Source of the DNA: Streptomyces gilvus
GTDB taxonomy: Bacteria; Actinomycetota; Actinomycetes; Streptomycetales; Streptomycetaceae
Direction: 5' to 3'
Assembly (NCBI RefSeq): GCF_022513565.1
Contig: NZ_JAKWBE010000006.1
Location: 1-64,000, forward strand
Length of the DNA: 64,000 nt
Shown here: positions 52,242-60,914 of the stretch, piece by piece
Position numbering within the stretch: the stretch's first letter is position 1
How the letters are laid out: each line of letters opens with the position of its first letter
Program-made: the position numbers and the translations under genes
Notes under the pieces: model-generated
What the model was told of the DNA's origin: nothing
Databases searched by the model: none
Seen by the model: the letters and a program-made list of their open reading frames with translations, nothing else

Positions 52242-52794
52242 GCCGCGCGATCCTCGCGAGCAAGCCCGACGAAGTCCGAGACGCTCCGGCCCCACGCCGA
52301 GCCGCCGCCGGCTCGTCGCTCGCGGCGGCGGTGTAGGGGAGCCGGTCGCCGTCGCCCGGCCGATCGCTGCTGCGTCATGGGGCGGAGCCCCGCTCCCGGC
52401 AAGGGAACGCAAGCCTCCCTCAAGTACCCAGGGCTCGTGGAACCGGCCGGGAAGCGGCTTCCCGGACCGGTCTTCACAGCGCGGGCGCCGCTCGCTACCG
52501 TCGGCTGTGGTGCGTGTCAGGCAGCGGCCGCACGAGGGCGAGCCCGGTGCCGCCGCTCCCGGGTGGGCGTTCGCGGCCGGTGTGCCGACCGACCTGTGGC
52601 CGGATCCCGTACCGAGCGCTCCCCCCGCCCCGGCCGCACGGTCCCGTTCCGCACCGTCGGCCCGACCCCCTGGCCCTCGTCCCCGTGACCGCCACGCCGA
52701 CCGGGGCGTCTCCCGCCGTCCCGAGCGGGCACGGGGGCATCCCCGGCGAGCGCGCGTACGGGGAGCGGCGCGCCCTCGCCCGGCGGCCACCGCC
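52242..52794. other. About 550 nt without an assignable gene
   Basis: Open frames exist on both strands but are Pro/Arg/Gly-rich with no recognisable motif or ribosome-binding site. The region leads into the tandem repeat at 52795-53108. Confidence 0.4.
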
Positions 52795-53108
52795 CACCAC
52801 CAGGCGGTGGCCGCCACCCACGCCCCGGGTGCCAGGATCACCGCCCACCACGACAGGTGGCTGCCAGCAAGCCCGGAAGCCATGCCCCCCACCACCAGGA
52901 TTGGCCGCCACCAAGCCCGAAAGCTATGACTTTCCCGCACCACCAGAAGCGGCCCCCACCAGACCCGAAAGCCTGACCACCCCCACCACCAGAAGCGGCC
53001 GCCACAAACCCGAATCCATCACCACCCCCACCACCAGGGCTGGCCGCCACCAAGCCCGGCCGCCATGACCATCCCCCCCACCAGGAGTGACCGCCACCCA
53101 CACCCGCG
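52795..53108. repeat. Degenerate ~46-bp tandem repeat, seven units
   Basis: Units begin with CACCACCAG or close variants at 52795, 52846, 52890, 52938, 52984, 53029 and about 53076, then usually continue GCGGCCGCCACCAAGCCCG. Spacing is 44-51 nt. The units have diverged, and the array ends just before the regulator gene at 53126. It lies in non-coding DNA on both sides of which genes converge. Confidence 0.85.
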
Positions 53109-53125
53109 TGCCGTGCCCCTCACCG

Positions 53126-54469
53126 TCACAGGGGAGGTTGGGCCGGGGCCGGGCCCAGGGTGGTGGTGCCGGGGGCCGTGCGGTGGCCGAGGCCTGTGCG
53201 GTAGGCGTCGAGGGCCGCTTCGACGCGGCCCGTGCGGCGGAACAGGTCGCCCAGGAGACGGCACAGGTCGGCCAGGTCGCCGGCGGCGCCCGCGCGCTCC
53301 AGGAGGCTCAGGGCGCGTACGTAGTGCTCCTCGGCGGCCTCCGTGTCGCGGGCGTCCTCGGCGATGATGCCGAGCAGACGGTGGGCGGCGGCGGAGTGCA
53401 GGGCGCCGCGCTCGGAGTTGAGGGTGCTGAGCACCTCGTTCAGCAGGTCGGCGGCCTCGTCCGACTTGCCGCGCCGGTGCAGCACGTCGGCGAGCTCGAC
53501 GGCGGCCTGGCTGCTGTAGAGGGCGGCCCGGCCCGCCGAGAGCATGGTCAGGGCCTGCCGCAACTCGCCCTCCGCCCGCTCCAGTTCGCCGTTCTGGGCG
53601 CAGACGTACCCGCGCATCCAGTGGCAGTTGGCGAGCTCGGTGCGCAGTTGCAGGGTCCGGTACAGCTCGGCGGCCCTGGCGAGCGAGGCGTCGGCCTCGG
53701 CGATACGTCCCTCGGCGAGCAGGGTGCGGGCGACCGAGCGGTGCATCCGGGCGACCAGCGCGGGGTCCCCGGCCTGCGGGGCGAGGGCGAGCGCGAACTC
53801 GGCGGCCTTGGCGGCGCGGGCGTGGACGCCCATGTCCATGTAGGGGCCGATGATGCTGGCGTAGAGCAGCAGCAGCGCGTCGGGGTCGTGCAGCCCGCCC
53901 CGGTTCAGCTCGTCGAGGGTCGACTCCAGCAGGTAGACGGCGTAACGGAGTTCACCGGCGAGGTAGTGGGAGACGGCACGCCCGCGCAGGGCCGGCACCC
54001 GGGCGGGCAGCGGCGCGTCGGCGAGGACCTGTTCGGTGCGCTCGAAGTACCCGCGGGCGGCGGTCAGTTCACCGCTCTCCAGGGCGCACTCGCCGAGTCC
54101 GAGCAGCGCGGCGGCCCGGACGTCGGCCAGTTCGTGCTCCTCGGCCTCGGCGAGCAGGGCGGTGTAGCAGGCGGCGGCCTCCTCGACCTCGCCGGCCGCG
54201 AGGGCGCGCTGCGCCCCGGTCAGCCTCAGCCGCAGGTCGGTGGCGAGGTGGGCCGGACGTCCGGTGACCAGCTCCTCGTACGCCACGCCGAGCCGCCCGG
54301 CGATGTGCCGCAGCGCCTCGTCGGAGGGCCGTACCCGGCCGGCCTCCAGGGTGGAGATGTAGGCGGGCGTGTACGCGGGCTCCGCCAGCTGCCGCTGCGT
54401 CAGCCCCCGTTCCCCCCGCAACTGCTGCACCCGGCGCCCGATCGTCTCCGGATCGTCACGTTCCGCCAT
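53126..54469 (-). CDS. XRE-type regulator with TPR repeats
   Basis: The 447-residue protein has an N-terminal HTH (IGRRVQQLRGERGLTQRQLA, TPAYISTLEAGRVRPS) and then about ten helix pairs of TPR type (for example AAALLGLGECALESGELTAA, LANCHWMRGYVCAQNGELER). This architecture is shared with regulators that bind small peptides (RRNPP proteins) as well as with uncharacterised Streptomyces proteins. ATG 54469 has AGGGGGAG upstream. It is divergent from a 51-residue secreted peptide gene, with direct repeats between them. Confidence 0.85.
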   Translation of the reverse strand: MAERDDPETIGRRVQQLRGERGLTQRQLAEPAYTPAYISTLEAGRVRPSDEALRHIAGRLGVAYEELVTGRPAHLATDLRLRLTGAQRALAAGEVEEAAACYTALLAEAEEHELADVRAAALLGLGECALESGELTAARGYFERTEQVLADAPLPARVPALRGRAVSHYLAGELRYAVYLLESTLDELNRGGLHDPDALLLLYASIIGPYMDMGVHARAAKAAEFALALAPQAGDPALVARMHRSVARTLLAEGRIAEADASLARAAELYRTLQLRTELANCHWMRGYVCAQNGELERAEGELRQALTMLSAGRAALYSSQAAVELADVLHRRGKSDEAADLLNEVLSTLNSERGALHSAAAHRLLGIIAEDARDTEAAEEHYVRALSLLERAGAAGDLADLCRLLGDLFRRTGRVEAALDAYRTGLGHRTAPGTTTLGPAPAQPPL

Positions 54470-54517
54470 CCCCAACTCCCCCTGGCCCTCTTGCTGTTGT
54501 CCGCCGGAGCCCCTAGG

Positions 54518-54556
54518 TTAAGCGGCACCTTAAGCGCGTTTAATACAACACTGTTG
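54518..54556. promoter_or_regulatory. Direct repeat and palindrome in the divergent region
   Basis: TTAAGCG occurs twice 12 nt apart (54518 and 54530), followed by the short palindrome CAACACTGTTG at 54546-54556. They are in the AT-rich stretch between the TPR regulator and the small secreted peptide, where a shared operator would be. Confidence 0.5.
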
Positions 54557-54577
54557 AAACGCCATTGAGAGGTTGCC

Positions 54578-54733
54578 GTGCTCCGAAACATCTCCGAGCG
54601 TTACGCCCGAGGTCTCGGCGCGGCCATCGTCGCGGTGGCCGTCCTCCTGCTGGCCTCCAACGCGGTCCCGGCGAAGGCGGACGACGCGGGACGGGCCGAG
54701 CACGTACAGCACGTCCACGACGCGGGCCGGTGA
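54578..54733 (+). CDS. Small secreted peptide, 51 residues
   Basis: The GTG at 54578 (GAGAGG 5 nt upstream) opens a 51-residue frame: basic start (MLRNISERYARG), hydrophobic core (LGAAIVAVAVLLLASNAV), a signal-peptidase site like PAKA, and a polar tail of about 18 residues (ADDAGRAEHVQHVHDAGR). The tail is short and His-rich. The gene is divergent from the TPR-HTH regulator, as expected of a secreted signal paired with its receptor, but that role is inferred only from context. Confidence 0.65.
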   Translation: MLRNISERYARGLGAAIVAVAVLLLASNAVPAKADDAGRAEHVQHVHDAGR

Positions 54734-54777
54734 ACCGCGGCCCCGGCCCACGCCGTCGGGACAGGGACCTGCCGGGG

Positions 54778-54837
54778 TCAGCACCTCCAGGTCGCCCAGT
54801 ACCACTGGCCCTTCATCGAGCCGTCCGACAGCTTCAT
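54778..54837 (-). CDS. Trp-rich micro-ORF, 19 residues
   Basis: An ATG at 54837 with a strong AGGAGG six nt upstream reads MKLSDGSMKGQWYWATWRC and stops. Three Trp and one Tyr fall within eight residues near a C-terminal Cys. It could be a leader peptide, an antimicrobial or a RiPP precursor core, but no modifying enzyme or trp gene adjoins it. It is antisense to the tail region beyond the 51-residue peptide gene. Confidence 0.45.
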   Translation of the reverse strand: MKLSDGSMKGQWYWATWRC

Positions 54838-54964
54838 GGTCGTCCTCCTGGTCGTGCGTCGGCGTCGAGCGGCCGGCGTCACTCGGGAGGCTCGCCTTCC
54901 CGGGGTTGACCGGACAGTCGATCCCTGCCGCCAATCAATCGCTTGACCTGGGGAAACGCCGCTT

Positions 54965-57900
54965 TCACCGGCCCGCGACCGACGCGTCGCACACCTTCCG
55001 GTACGGCGCGTCCGGTACATACGTGCGCCACTGCGCCGCCGTCAGACCGACACCCCCCGCCCGCGCGCACACCCGCTCGACGGCCCGCGCCGGATCGACC
55101 GCGTACCGCTGGAGCGGCACATGCGCGCTGCTCGCGTACACCGTGGTGCCGTCGGCGCTGAAGGCGAGCGAGTCGATCTCCTCGCCGGGGGTGGTGAGGG
55201 GACTGCCGAGGGGCTGCTGCGTGGCCACGTCCCACAGTTGGAGGCTGCCGGCGTCGCCGGCGACGGCGAGGGTGCGGCCGTCGGGGCTGAAGGCGAGGGC
55301 GCTGACCCCCTCGGGGGTGGTGCCGAGCGGGACGGCGAAGACGTTGCGCAGGATGCCGAGGCGGTGTCCCAGGTCCCCGTTCCACAGGGCGACCCGGCCG
55401 GTCAGGTCGCCGGCCGCGAGTAGGGAGCCGTCGGCGGTGAAGGCCAGCGCGCCCGTCTCCTCGCCCTGCACGAGGTCGGGCACGCTGGTCCGAGCGCCCC
55501 GACGTCGGCCGTCTCCGCCAGCGGGTGGCAGGCGTGTCGCCCGGCCGTCGCCGACGAGGAGCCCGCCGTCGGGGCGCACGGCCAGGTGGTTGGCGGTGAC
55601 GCCGGTCAGGACCGAGGTGCGCCGGCCGCGGGCGACGTCCCACACCTCGTCGCTCACCTCCCCGGTGGCCGAGTCGCGGGAGACGTACAGCGTGCGGCCG
55701 GCCGGTCCGAGGGCGATCTCCACGGCCGCGTCCCCGGGCAGGTCCAGCGAGCCGACGGCCCGCCCGTGCGGCACGTCGGCGACCGTGATCCGCTGCGCCA
55801 CCGCACGCCGGCCCGGCGCCGAGACGCCGTAGGCGAACCGGGTGCCGTCGGCGTCGAAAGCCAGCAGGGGCACGGTGTAGGCGGGTACGACGGGCTCGCC
55901 CGGGTCGGCCGAGACGGGGACCGGGACCGCGGGGAAGGTGTGCAGGACGCGGCCGTCGGCGGTGGCGAGGAGACGGAAGGTGTAGTGGTCGCCGGCGCGC
56001 TGGACGGTGGCGTAGGTGCGGCCGTCGGGGCTGAGGCGGACGTAGTCCAGTGGCGTGTCGCGCCAGGCGGTGGTGACGGCCGGGCCGAGGTCGAGGGTGT
56101 GGACGGTGCCGCCCTCCAGGTAGCGCAGGGTGCGGCCGTCGGCGTCCCAGAACAGGCCGCCGTAGAGGTGCTCGTTGTTGAAGGAGTGGCGGAAGACGGG
56201 GGCCCCGGTGTCGGTGAGACGCCAGACGCGGACCTCGCCGCGGTCGGCGGTGGCCAGGAAGGCTCCGTCGGGGCTGAAGGAGGCGTACTGCACACCGGTG
56301 TCGTGGACGTCGGCGGTCCGCCTTCCCGTGGTCGTGTCCCAGACGCGGAAGCCGGTGGCCGTGGCGGCGGCCAGGCGGTGGCCGGCGAGGGCGAGGAAGG
56401 CGGGGTCCTCGTCGCAGACGTGGTCGCCGCGCCAGGCGCCGGACAGCTCGCGCCCGGTGGCGGTGTCCCAGACCTGCGGGTTTCCTCCGGAAGGGCAGAC
56501 GGCCGCGAGGCGTCCGTCGGCGCTCAGGGTGGTCAGCGGCGTCTCCGTCGGCGGGGTCTGGAACAGCACACGGCCGTCCCCGACCGAACGCAGCCGCACC
56601 CGGTCGCCCTCGACGGCGAGGAAGGAACGGCCGTCGGCGGTGAAGCGCAGGTCGGTGGCGTCGGTCAGGGGCGCCGCGCCGCCGGTCCAGCGGCCGGTGG
56701 CGGGGTTCCACAGCCGTACGGCCAGGTTGTCGTCCGTCACGCCGAGGACCCGTCCGCCCGGGCCGATGTCGGTCACCGTGCCCGCGGGCACCCGGCCGGA
56801 GGCGAGGGCGCGGTGGGAGGTCACGTCCCAGGTGTGCCAGGTGCGGCCGTCGGAGCTGAGGAGGGTGCGGCCGCCGTCGGTCAGGGCGCGCCGGGGGCCG
56901 TCGCCGGGCGAGGGATCGGTGAAGGTGTCGGTCTCCACCTGACCGACGGAGCCGAGCAGGGCGCGGCGGGTCTCGGGGAGTTCGGCGACGCGCCAGGCGG
57001 CTGCGCCCAGGAGCAGGGCGGCGCGCGGTTCTGTGGTGCGCAGCGCGTCGGCGACGTCGGCGACACGGCGGGCCGCGTTCTCGGTGCGCTGGACCTCGCT
57101 CGTGCCGTACTGGCGCCAGACCACGAAGCCCGAGAGCAGCGCGACGGCCAGCACGGCCGACAGGGACACGGTCAGCACGCGGTGCCGGCGGATGATCCGG
57201 GCGGCGGAGCGGCGTTCGGCCTCGCGGGCGTCCAGCGCGGCGGTGAGGAAGGCGCGCTCCGGTCCGGTGAGGGCCGGGTCGCTCTCGTGGCCGGGGAAGA
57301 GTTCCTCGGCGCGGGCCAGCCGGGTGCCCCGGTACAGGGCGCCGGGATCGCGGTCGTGCTCCAGCCAGGCGCAGGCCGCCTGGGTGAGCGCCCGGTGGTG
57401 GCGCAGGCGTTCGCGGTCCTCCTCGATCCAGCCGTGCAGCCGGGGCCAGGAGGTGATGAGGGCCTCGTGGGCGAGCTGGACGCCGTCCTCGTCCGCGGTC
57501 AGCAGCCGGGCGCGCGTGAGGTGTTCGAGCGCGGCGGGGACGTCGGGGTCGGCCCACTGGTCCAGTTCGAGGCGGGTGAGGGGGCGGCGGGTGTCGGGGG
57601 TGCCCTGGCCCGGGACGACCATGCGCTGCAGCAGGTCGCGGGCGGCGCGGGCCTGCGGCGGGGTCAGGCCGCCGTAGACCTCCTCGGCGCTCGCGGCGAT
57701 CGCGCCGCGCACCCCTCCGGCGGCCTCGTATCCGGCGAGGGTCAGCACGCGGCCCTTGCGGCGGCGCCAGGTCTCCTGCAGGGCGTGGCTGAGCATCGGC
57801 AGGCCGCCGGGTTCGTCGAGGACCTCCTCCACCAGCCGGGCGGTGAGGGTGCGCTCGACGATGAGCCCGGCCGCCTGCCCGGGCCCCACCACCGCCTCCC

Positions 57901-58723
57901 GCAGTTCCTCCGCGGTCATCGGGCCGAGCAGCAGTGCGGCGCCGCGCAGGGCGTCCGCGAGGCCGCGGTGCTCGGCACAGCGGGCGTAGAAGTCGGCGCG
58001 TACGGCGATCAGGACGCGCAGCCGGCTGTCCGGGTCGCGGGCGGCGAGCAGCAGGTCGACGAAACGCGAGCGCTCCCGTGGGTCGCGGCAGAGGGTGAAG
58101 ACCTCCTCGAACTGGTCCACGACGACCCAGCTCTCCGGCTCGCCGGGGGCAGGGGTCAGCAGGTGTCCGTAGGCCGTGGCGGGTGTCGGGCCGGGCGTGA
58201 GGATGCGCAGGGCGGCCGGGGTGCCGCGCCGGACGATCTCCTCCTGCAGCCGCGGTATCAGTCCCGCCCGCAGCAGGGACGACTTGCCGCTGCCCGAGGG
58301 GCCGAACAGGACGGCGAAGCGGTGTTCGCAGACCAGCGTGTCGACCTCGTCGACCACGCGGTCCCGGCCGAAGAAGAGGTGCCGGTCGCCGGGTTCGAAC
58401 CGGGCGAGCCCGCGGTACGGCGCCGGTGCCTCCGGCTCCTCCTGCACCGAGGCCCGGGCGAGTTCGGCCTCGGCGTCCTTCCAGCGCGGCTCCCATGCGT
58501 CCGGGTCGCCTCCGCAGGCGCGGACGTAGCCCTGGACGACGGCGAGCGAGGGCAGCCGTTCACCCGCGGCCGCCTGTGACAGCGTTGTCGCGGAGAAGCC
58601 GGCCGTCTTCGCCATCGCCCGGTAGGACGGCCCGCCGGCCTCCCGGCGCAGTTCCCGCAGCTCGTGCGCGAGTCGCTGGACGGGACCGGACCCGGGGTCC
58701 AGTGGTCTTTCGGGACGCCCCAT
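54965..58723 (-). CDS. XRE-STAND NTPase-WD40 protein
   Basis: The 1252-residue protein has an N-terminal HTH (SYRAMAKTAGFSATTLSQAA), a nSTAND1-type NTPase with Walker A GPSGSGKSSLLRAGL near residue 145 and Walker B-like ESWVVVDQFEEVFTLCR, winged-helix-like segments, a transmembrane helix (VLTVSLSAVLAVALLSGFVV) and C-terminal WD40 repeats (SFSPDGAFLATADRGEVRVW, AFSPDGRTLAVAGDAGSLQL). Such proteins are signal-sensing NTPases of Streptomyces with unknown output. ATG 58723 has GGAGG upstream. It is divergent from the RIP gene across two perfect palindromes. Confidence 0.88.
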   Translation of the reverse strand: MGRPERPLDPGSGPVQRLAHELRELRREAGGPSYRAMAKTAGFSATTLSQAAAGERLPSLAVVQGYVRACGGDPDAWEPRWKDAEAELARASVQEEPEAPAPYRGLARFEPGDRHLFFGRDRVVDEVDTLVCEHRFAVLFGPSGSGKSSLLRAGLIPRLQEEIVRRGTPAALRILTPGPTPATAYGHLLTPAPGEPESWVVVDQFEEVFTLCRDPRERSRFVDLLLAARDPDSRLRVLIAVRADFYARCAEHRGLADALRGAALLLGPMTAEELREAVVGPGQAAGLIVERTLTARLVEEVLDEPGGLPMLSHALQETWRRRKGRVLTLAGYEAAGGVRGAIAASAEEVYGGLTPPQARAARDLLQRMVVPGQGTPDTRRPLTRLELDQWADPDVPAALEHLTRARLLTADEDGVQLAHEALITSWPRLHGWIEEDRERLRHHRALTQAACAWLEHDRDPGALYRGTRLARAEELFPGHESDPALTGPERAFLTAALDAREAERRSAARIIRRHRVLTVSLSAVLAVALLSGFVVWRQYGTSEVQRTENAARRVADVADALRTTEPRAALLLGAAAWRVAELPETRRALLGSVGQVETDTFTDPSPGDGPRRALTDGGRTLLSSDGRTWHTWDVTSHRALASGRVPAGTVTDIGPGGRVLGVTDDNLAVRLWNPATGRWTGGAAPLTDATDLRFTADGRSFLAVEGDRVRLRSVGDGRVLFQTPPTETPLTTLSADGRLAAVCPSGGNPQVWDTATGRELSGAWRGDHVCDEDPAFLALAGHRLAAATATGFRVWDTTTGRRTADVHDTGVQYASFSPDGAFLATADRGEVRVWRLTDTGAPVFRHSFNNEHLYGGLFWDADGRTLRYLEGGTVHTLDLGPAVTTAWRDTPLDYVRLSPDGRTYATVQRAGDHYTFRLLATADGRVLHTFPAVPVPVSADPGEPVVPAYTVPLLAFDADGTRFAYGVSAPGRRAVAQRITVADVPHGRAVGSLDLPGDAAVEIALGPAGRTLYVSRDSATGEVSDEVWDVARGRRTSVLTGVTANHLAVRPDGGLLVGDGRATRLPPAGGDGRRRGARTSVPDLVQGEETGALAFTADGSLLAAGDLTGRVALWNGDLGHRLGILRNVFAVPLGTTPEGVSALAFSPDGRTLAVAGDAGSLQLWDVATQQPLGSPLTTPGEEIDSLAFSADGTTVYASSAHVPLQRYAVDPARAVERVCARAGGVGLTAAQWRTYVPDAPYRKVCDASVAGR

Positions 58724-58824
58724 GTGCTCGTACCTCCGTGCACCTGACGAAAGGGACATCAGGCGCGATGATCCTAAGCCGCGGCAGGGAACGGTAGTTG
58801 GACACCGGGTGACGGACCGGTGAA

Positions 58825-58862
58825 GTGACACGTGTCACGCACGCGAGCGTGACACGTGTCAC
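58825..58862. promoter_or_regulatory. Two identical 14-bp palindromes
   Basis: GTGACACGTGTCAC occurs at 58825-58838 and again at 58849-58862, centres 24 bp apart (close to two DNA turns). They lie between the STAND gene and the RIP gene, 102 nt from the former and 112 nt from the latter. The regulator is unknown. Confidence 0.8.
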
Positions 58863-58973
58863 GCCCTGTGGGCCGGGCGGAATTGATTGAGGCCCCGAGG
58901 GGGCCTGCGAATCAACTCCCCGGTCGCGATCGTCGGTGGTGACATCACGGCCACCGAACAACCGGAGCACGCC

Positions 58974-59918
58974 ATGCCCAGCAACACCCTTCGCCGTATC
59001 GGCCTCACCGCGGCCGCCGCGTCCGCACTCCTCGGAGTCGCGGTGTCCGGGCTGGGGAACGGGATCACCGCCACGTCCGCCGGCACGACGGCCGCCCCTG
59101 TGAAGATCAACGCCGAGACCGTCGCCAACGTCAACTTCCCGCAGATCCACTGGAACATCGACGGCGGCGCCGACGCCTACCGCCAGATGCTCGCCGACCT
59201 GGACCAGCTGGCCCGTTCGACCGCCAACGCGCGGCAGAGCGCGTCGCTCGTCAACACCCGCGGCAACCGCGTGACGGTCACCGTCCTCGACAACACGAAG
59301 ACGAACAAGTTCGCGGACATCGTGATCAGCGCCCCCGGCCACTTCGCGCCCACCGTGCACGCCGTGGTGCGGCTCAGCGACCTATACGTGGTGCGCGTCT
59401 ACAGCGTCAGGTCGCCCAGCAACCGCGTCCTCAACCTCATCAGCGGGGTCCCGAACCAGTCCTCCAGCGACGACAACTTCTTCGTCGGCAGGGAGGGCTA
59501 CGACGCCCTGGCCCGGGTCGCCGACCAGGCACTGACCGACGTCACCGTCGGCCCCGGCCCGTTGGCGAACGCCCTGTTCCAGCTGGACAACCCGAACTCG
59601 ACCCGCCTCAACCAGGCCCGCGGCCTGCTCTCCCTGATCTTCAGCATCTCGGAGGGATCCCGCTTCCGTACCCTCGCCGACCGCGTCGCCTCCTCCCTGG
59701 ACAGCGGGAACTCGGTCAACTACAGCTCCCAGCAGATCTCCCTGATCCGCGACTGGGCCGGTGTCAGCCACGTCTTCGTCGGCCAGACCAACCACACGGA
59801 CGACGGCGCGAGCACGAGCGTCGCCGGGGCGAGCATCTCCGACGCACGGCAGGCGGCGTCCCTGCTGGCGATCGCCCTCAACGACGGCGCCAACCCCAAC
59901 CCCAAGGACGAGCTCTGA
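58974..59918 (+). CDS. Secreted ribosome-inactivating protein (rRNA N-glycosylase)
   Basis: The 314-residue protein has a signal (GLTAAAASALLGVAVSGLG) and a RIP domain. Active-site residues are all visible: Tyr138 (LYVVRVYS), Tyr176 (GREGYDAL), Glu227 and Arg230 (SISEGSRFRT), Trp261 (LIRDWAGVS). Their spacing (38, 51, 3, 31) is close to that of ricin A (43, 54, 3, 31). RIPs remove one adenine from the sarcin-ricin loop of 28S rRNA and are known from a few Streptomyces. GGAG precedes the ATG. An NLP-type toxin follows after 219 nt and a hairpin. Confidence 0.88.
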   Translation: MPSNTLRRIGLTAAAASALLGVAVSGLGNGITATSAGTTAAPVKINAETVANVNFPQIHWNIDGGADAYRQMLADLDQLARSTANARQSASLVNTRGNRVTVTVLDNTKTNKFADIVISAPGHFAPTVHAVVRLSDLYVVRVYSVRSPSNRVLNLISGVPNQSSSDDNFFVGREGYDALARVADQALTDVTVGPGPLANALFQLDNPNSTRLNQARGLLSLIFSISEGSRFRTLADRVASSLDSGNSVNYSSQQISLIRDWAGVSHVFVGQTNHTDDGASTSVAGASISDARQAASLLAIALNDGANPNPKDEL

Positions 59919-59945
59919 CGGCCGCGGCCTGATCCGGCACAGACA

Positions 59946-59988
59946 CCCCCGGCGGGGCACCCATCCCCAAGTCCTGTCCCGCCGGGGG
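59946..59988 (+). terminator. Hairpin between the RIP and NLP genes
   Basis: CCCCCGGCGGG (59946-59956) pairs with CCCGCCGGGGG (59978-59988) around a 21-nt loop, so the two toxin-like genes are probably separate transcripts. Confidence 0.65.
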
Positions 59989-60137
59989 CTCCTTCCTGTG
60001 AACGCGCACTGATCAGTTCCTCGAACAGCCCGCGCACGTTCGCAGAAAAGCCTTTCCAAGGCGTCCTCGGACTGCCAGTCTTCGGTCGCCCGGATGTCAT
60101 GTCCGGGGCAAGTCCGCCCTGTCGACTGGAGCTCCCC

Positions 60138-60890
60138 ATGCCCCACCGCCTCGCCCGATCCGCGGCCGTCGCGGGCAGCGCCGCCGTCCTGGCCGTCGCC
60201 CTGTCCGGCAGCGCCTCCGCGGGCGTGCTGCAGAACCTGCCCGAGAACGCGACCACATACGAGAAGAACTTCGAGCCGCTGTACGACTACGACACGGACA
60301 GCTGCTACCCCGCCGCCGCCATCGACCCGGACGGCAACCTCAACGGCGGCCTGAAGCCGACCGGTTCGGTCACCGGCAGCTGCCGCACCGGCCATCTCGA
60401 CCACGCCAACACCTACTCGCGCACCAAGTGCGACAACGGCTGGTGCGGCACCGTCTACGCCAGCTACTTCGAGAAGGACGAGGCCTCCCCGGGCATCGGC
60501 CACCGCCACGACTGGGAGTGCATCGTCGTCTGGGTCAGGCAGGGCGACTCCACCCCGTCGTACCTGTCCGCGTCCCAGCACGGCGACTTCGACACCCACG
60601 CCGTGGCCGACGTGCCGATGAGCGGGCAGCGCGTCCAGGTCGTCTACCAGAAGGACGGTCTGTCCACCCACGACTTCCGGTTCGCCAAGTGGGGCGAGAC
60701 CCCGGAGAACGACGACGGCGCCTGGCACCAGGAGAACCTGCTCACCTGGGAGAACATGGCCTCCAACCTGCGCTCCGTCCTGAACGCCTCGGACTGGGGC
60801 GACGCCAACTTCCCGCTCCAGGACGCCAAGTTCGACGACCACCTCGCCAAGGCGAAGCCGAGCGGGATCGACTTCGACCCGTACGCGTGA
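60138..60890 (+). CDS. Secreted NPP1/NLP-family necrosis-inducing protein
   Basis: The 250-residue protein has a Sec signal (AAVAGSAAVLAVALSGSASA) and an NPP1 domain with the hallmark GHRHDWE at residues 121-127, which carries metal ligands. Cys pairs CYPAAAIDPDGNLNGGLKP... and KCDNGWCGTVYASYFEKD match the conserved family segments, and the length is typical. NLPs bind sphingolipid head groups and damage plant cell membranes, but some are non-toxic. It stands next to the RIP, which suggests a plant- or eukaryote-directed function. Confidence 0.9.
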   Translation: MPHRLARSAAVAGSAAVLAVALSGSASAGVLQNLPENATTYEKNFEPLYDYDTDSCYPAAAIDPDGNLNGGLKPTGSVTGSCRTGHLDHANTYSRTKCDNGWCGTVYASYFEKDEASPGIGHRHDWECIVVWVRQGDSTPSYLSASQHGDFDTHAVADVPMSGQRVQVVYQKDGLSTHDFRFAKWGETPENDDGAWHQENLLTWENMASNLRSVLNASDWGDANFPLQDAKFDDHLAKAKPSGIDFDPYA

Positions 60891-60914
60891 GCCAACTTGC
60901 GTACGCTGCCTGAC

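Noticed and set aside
52795..53108. CRISPR array
   Set aside because: The units vary throughout and there are no unique spacers of constant length.
54565..55832. Plus-strand open frames of 114 and 419 residues at 54565 and 54573
   Set aside because: They run antisense into the WD40 end of the STAND gene and lack signals; the small secreted peptide in the third frame fits better at 54578-54733.
58825..58862. BldD box
   Set aside because: The palindrome has the outer TnAC/GTnA arms but is one base shorter than the BldD consensus, so assignment is not supported.
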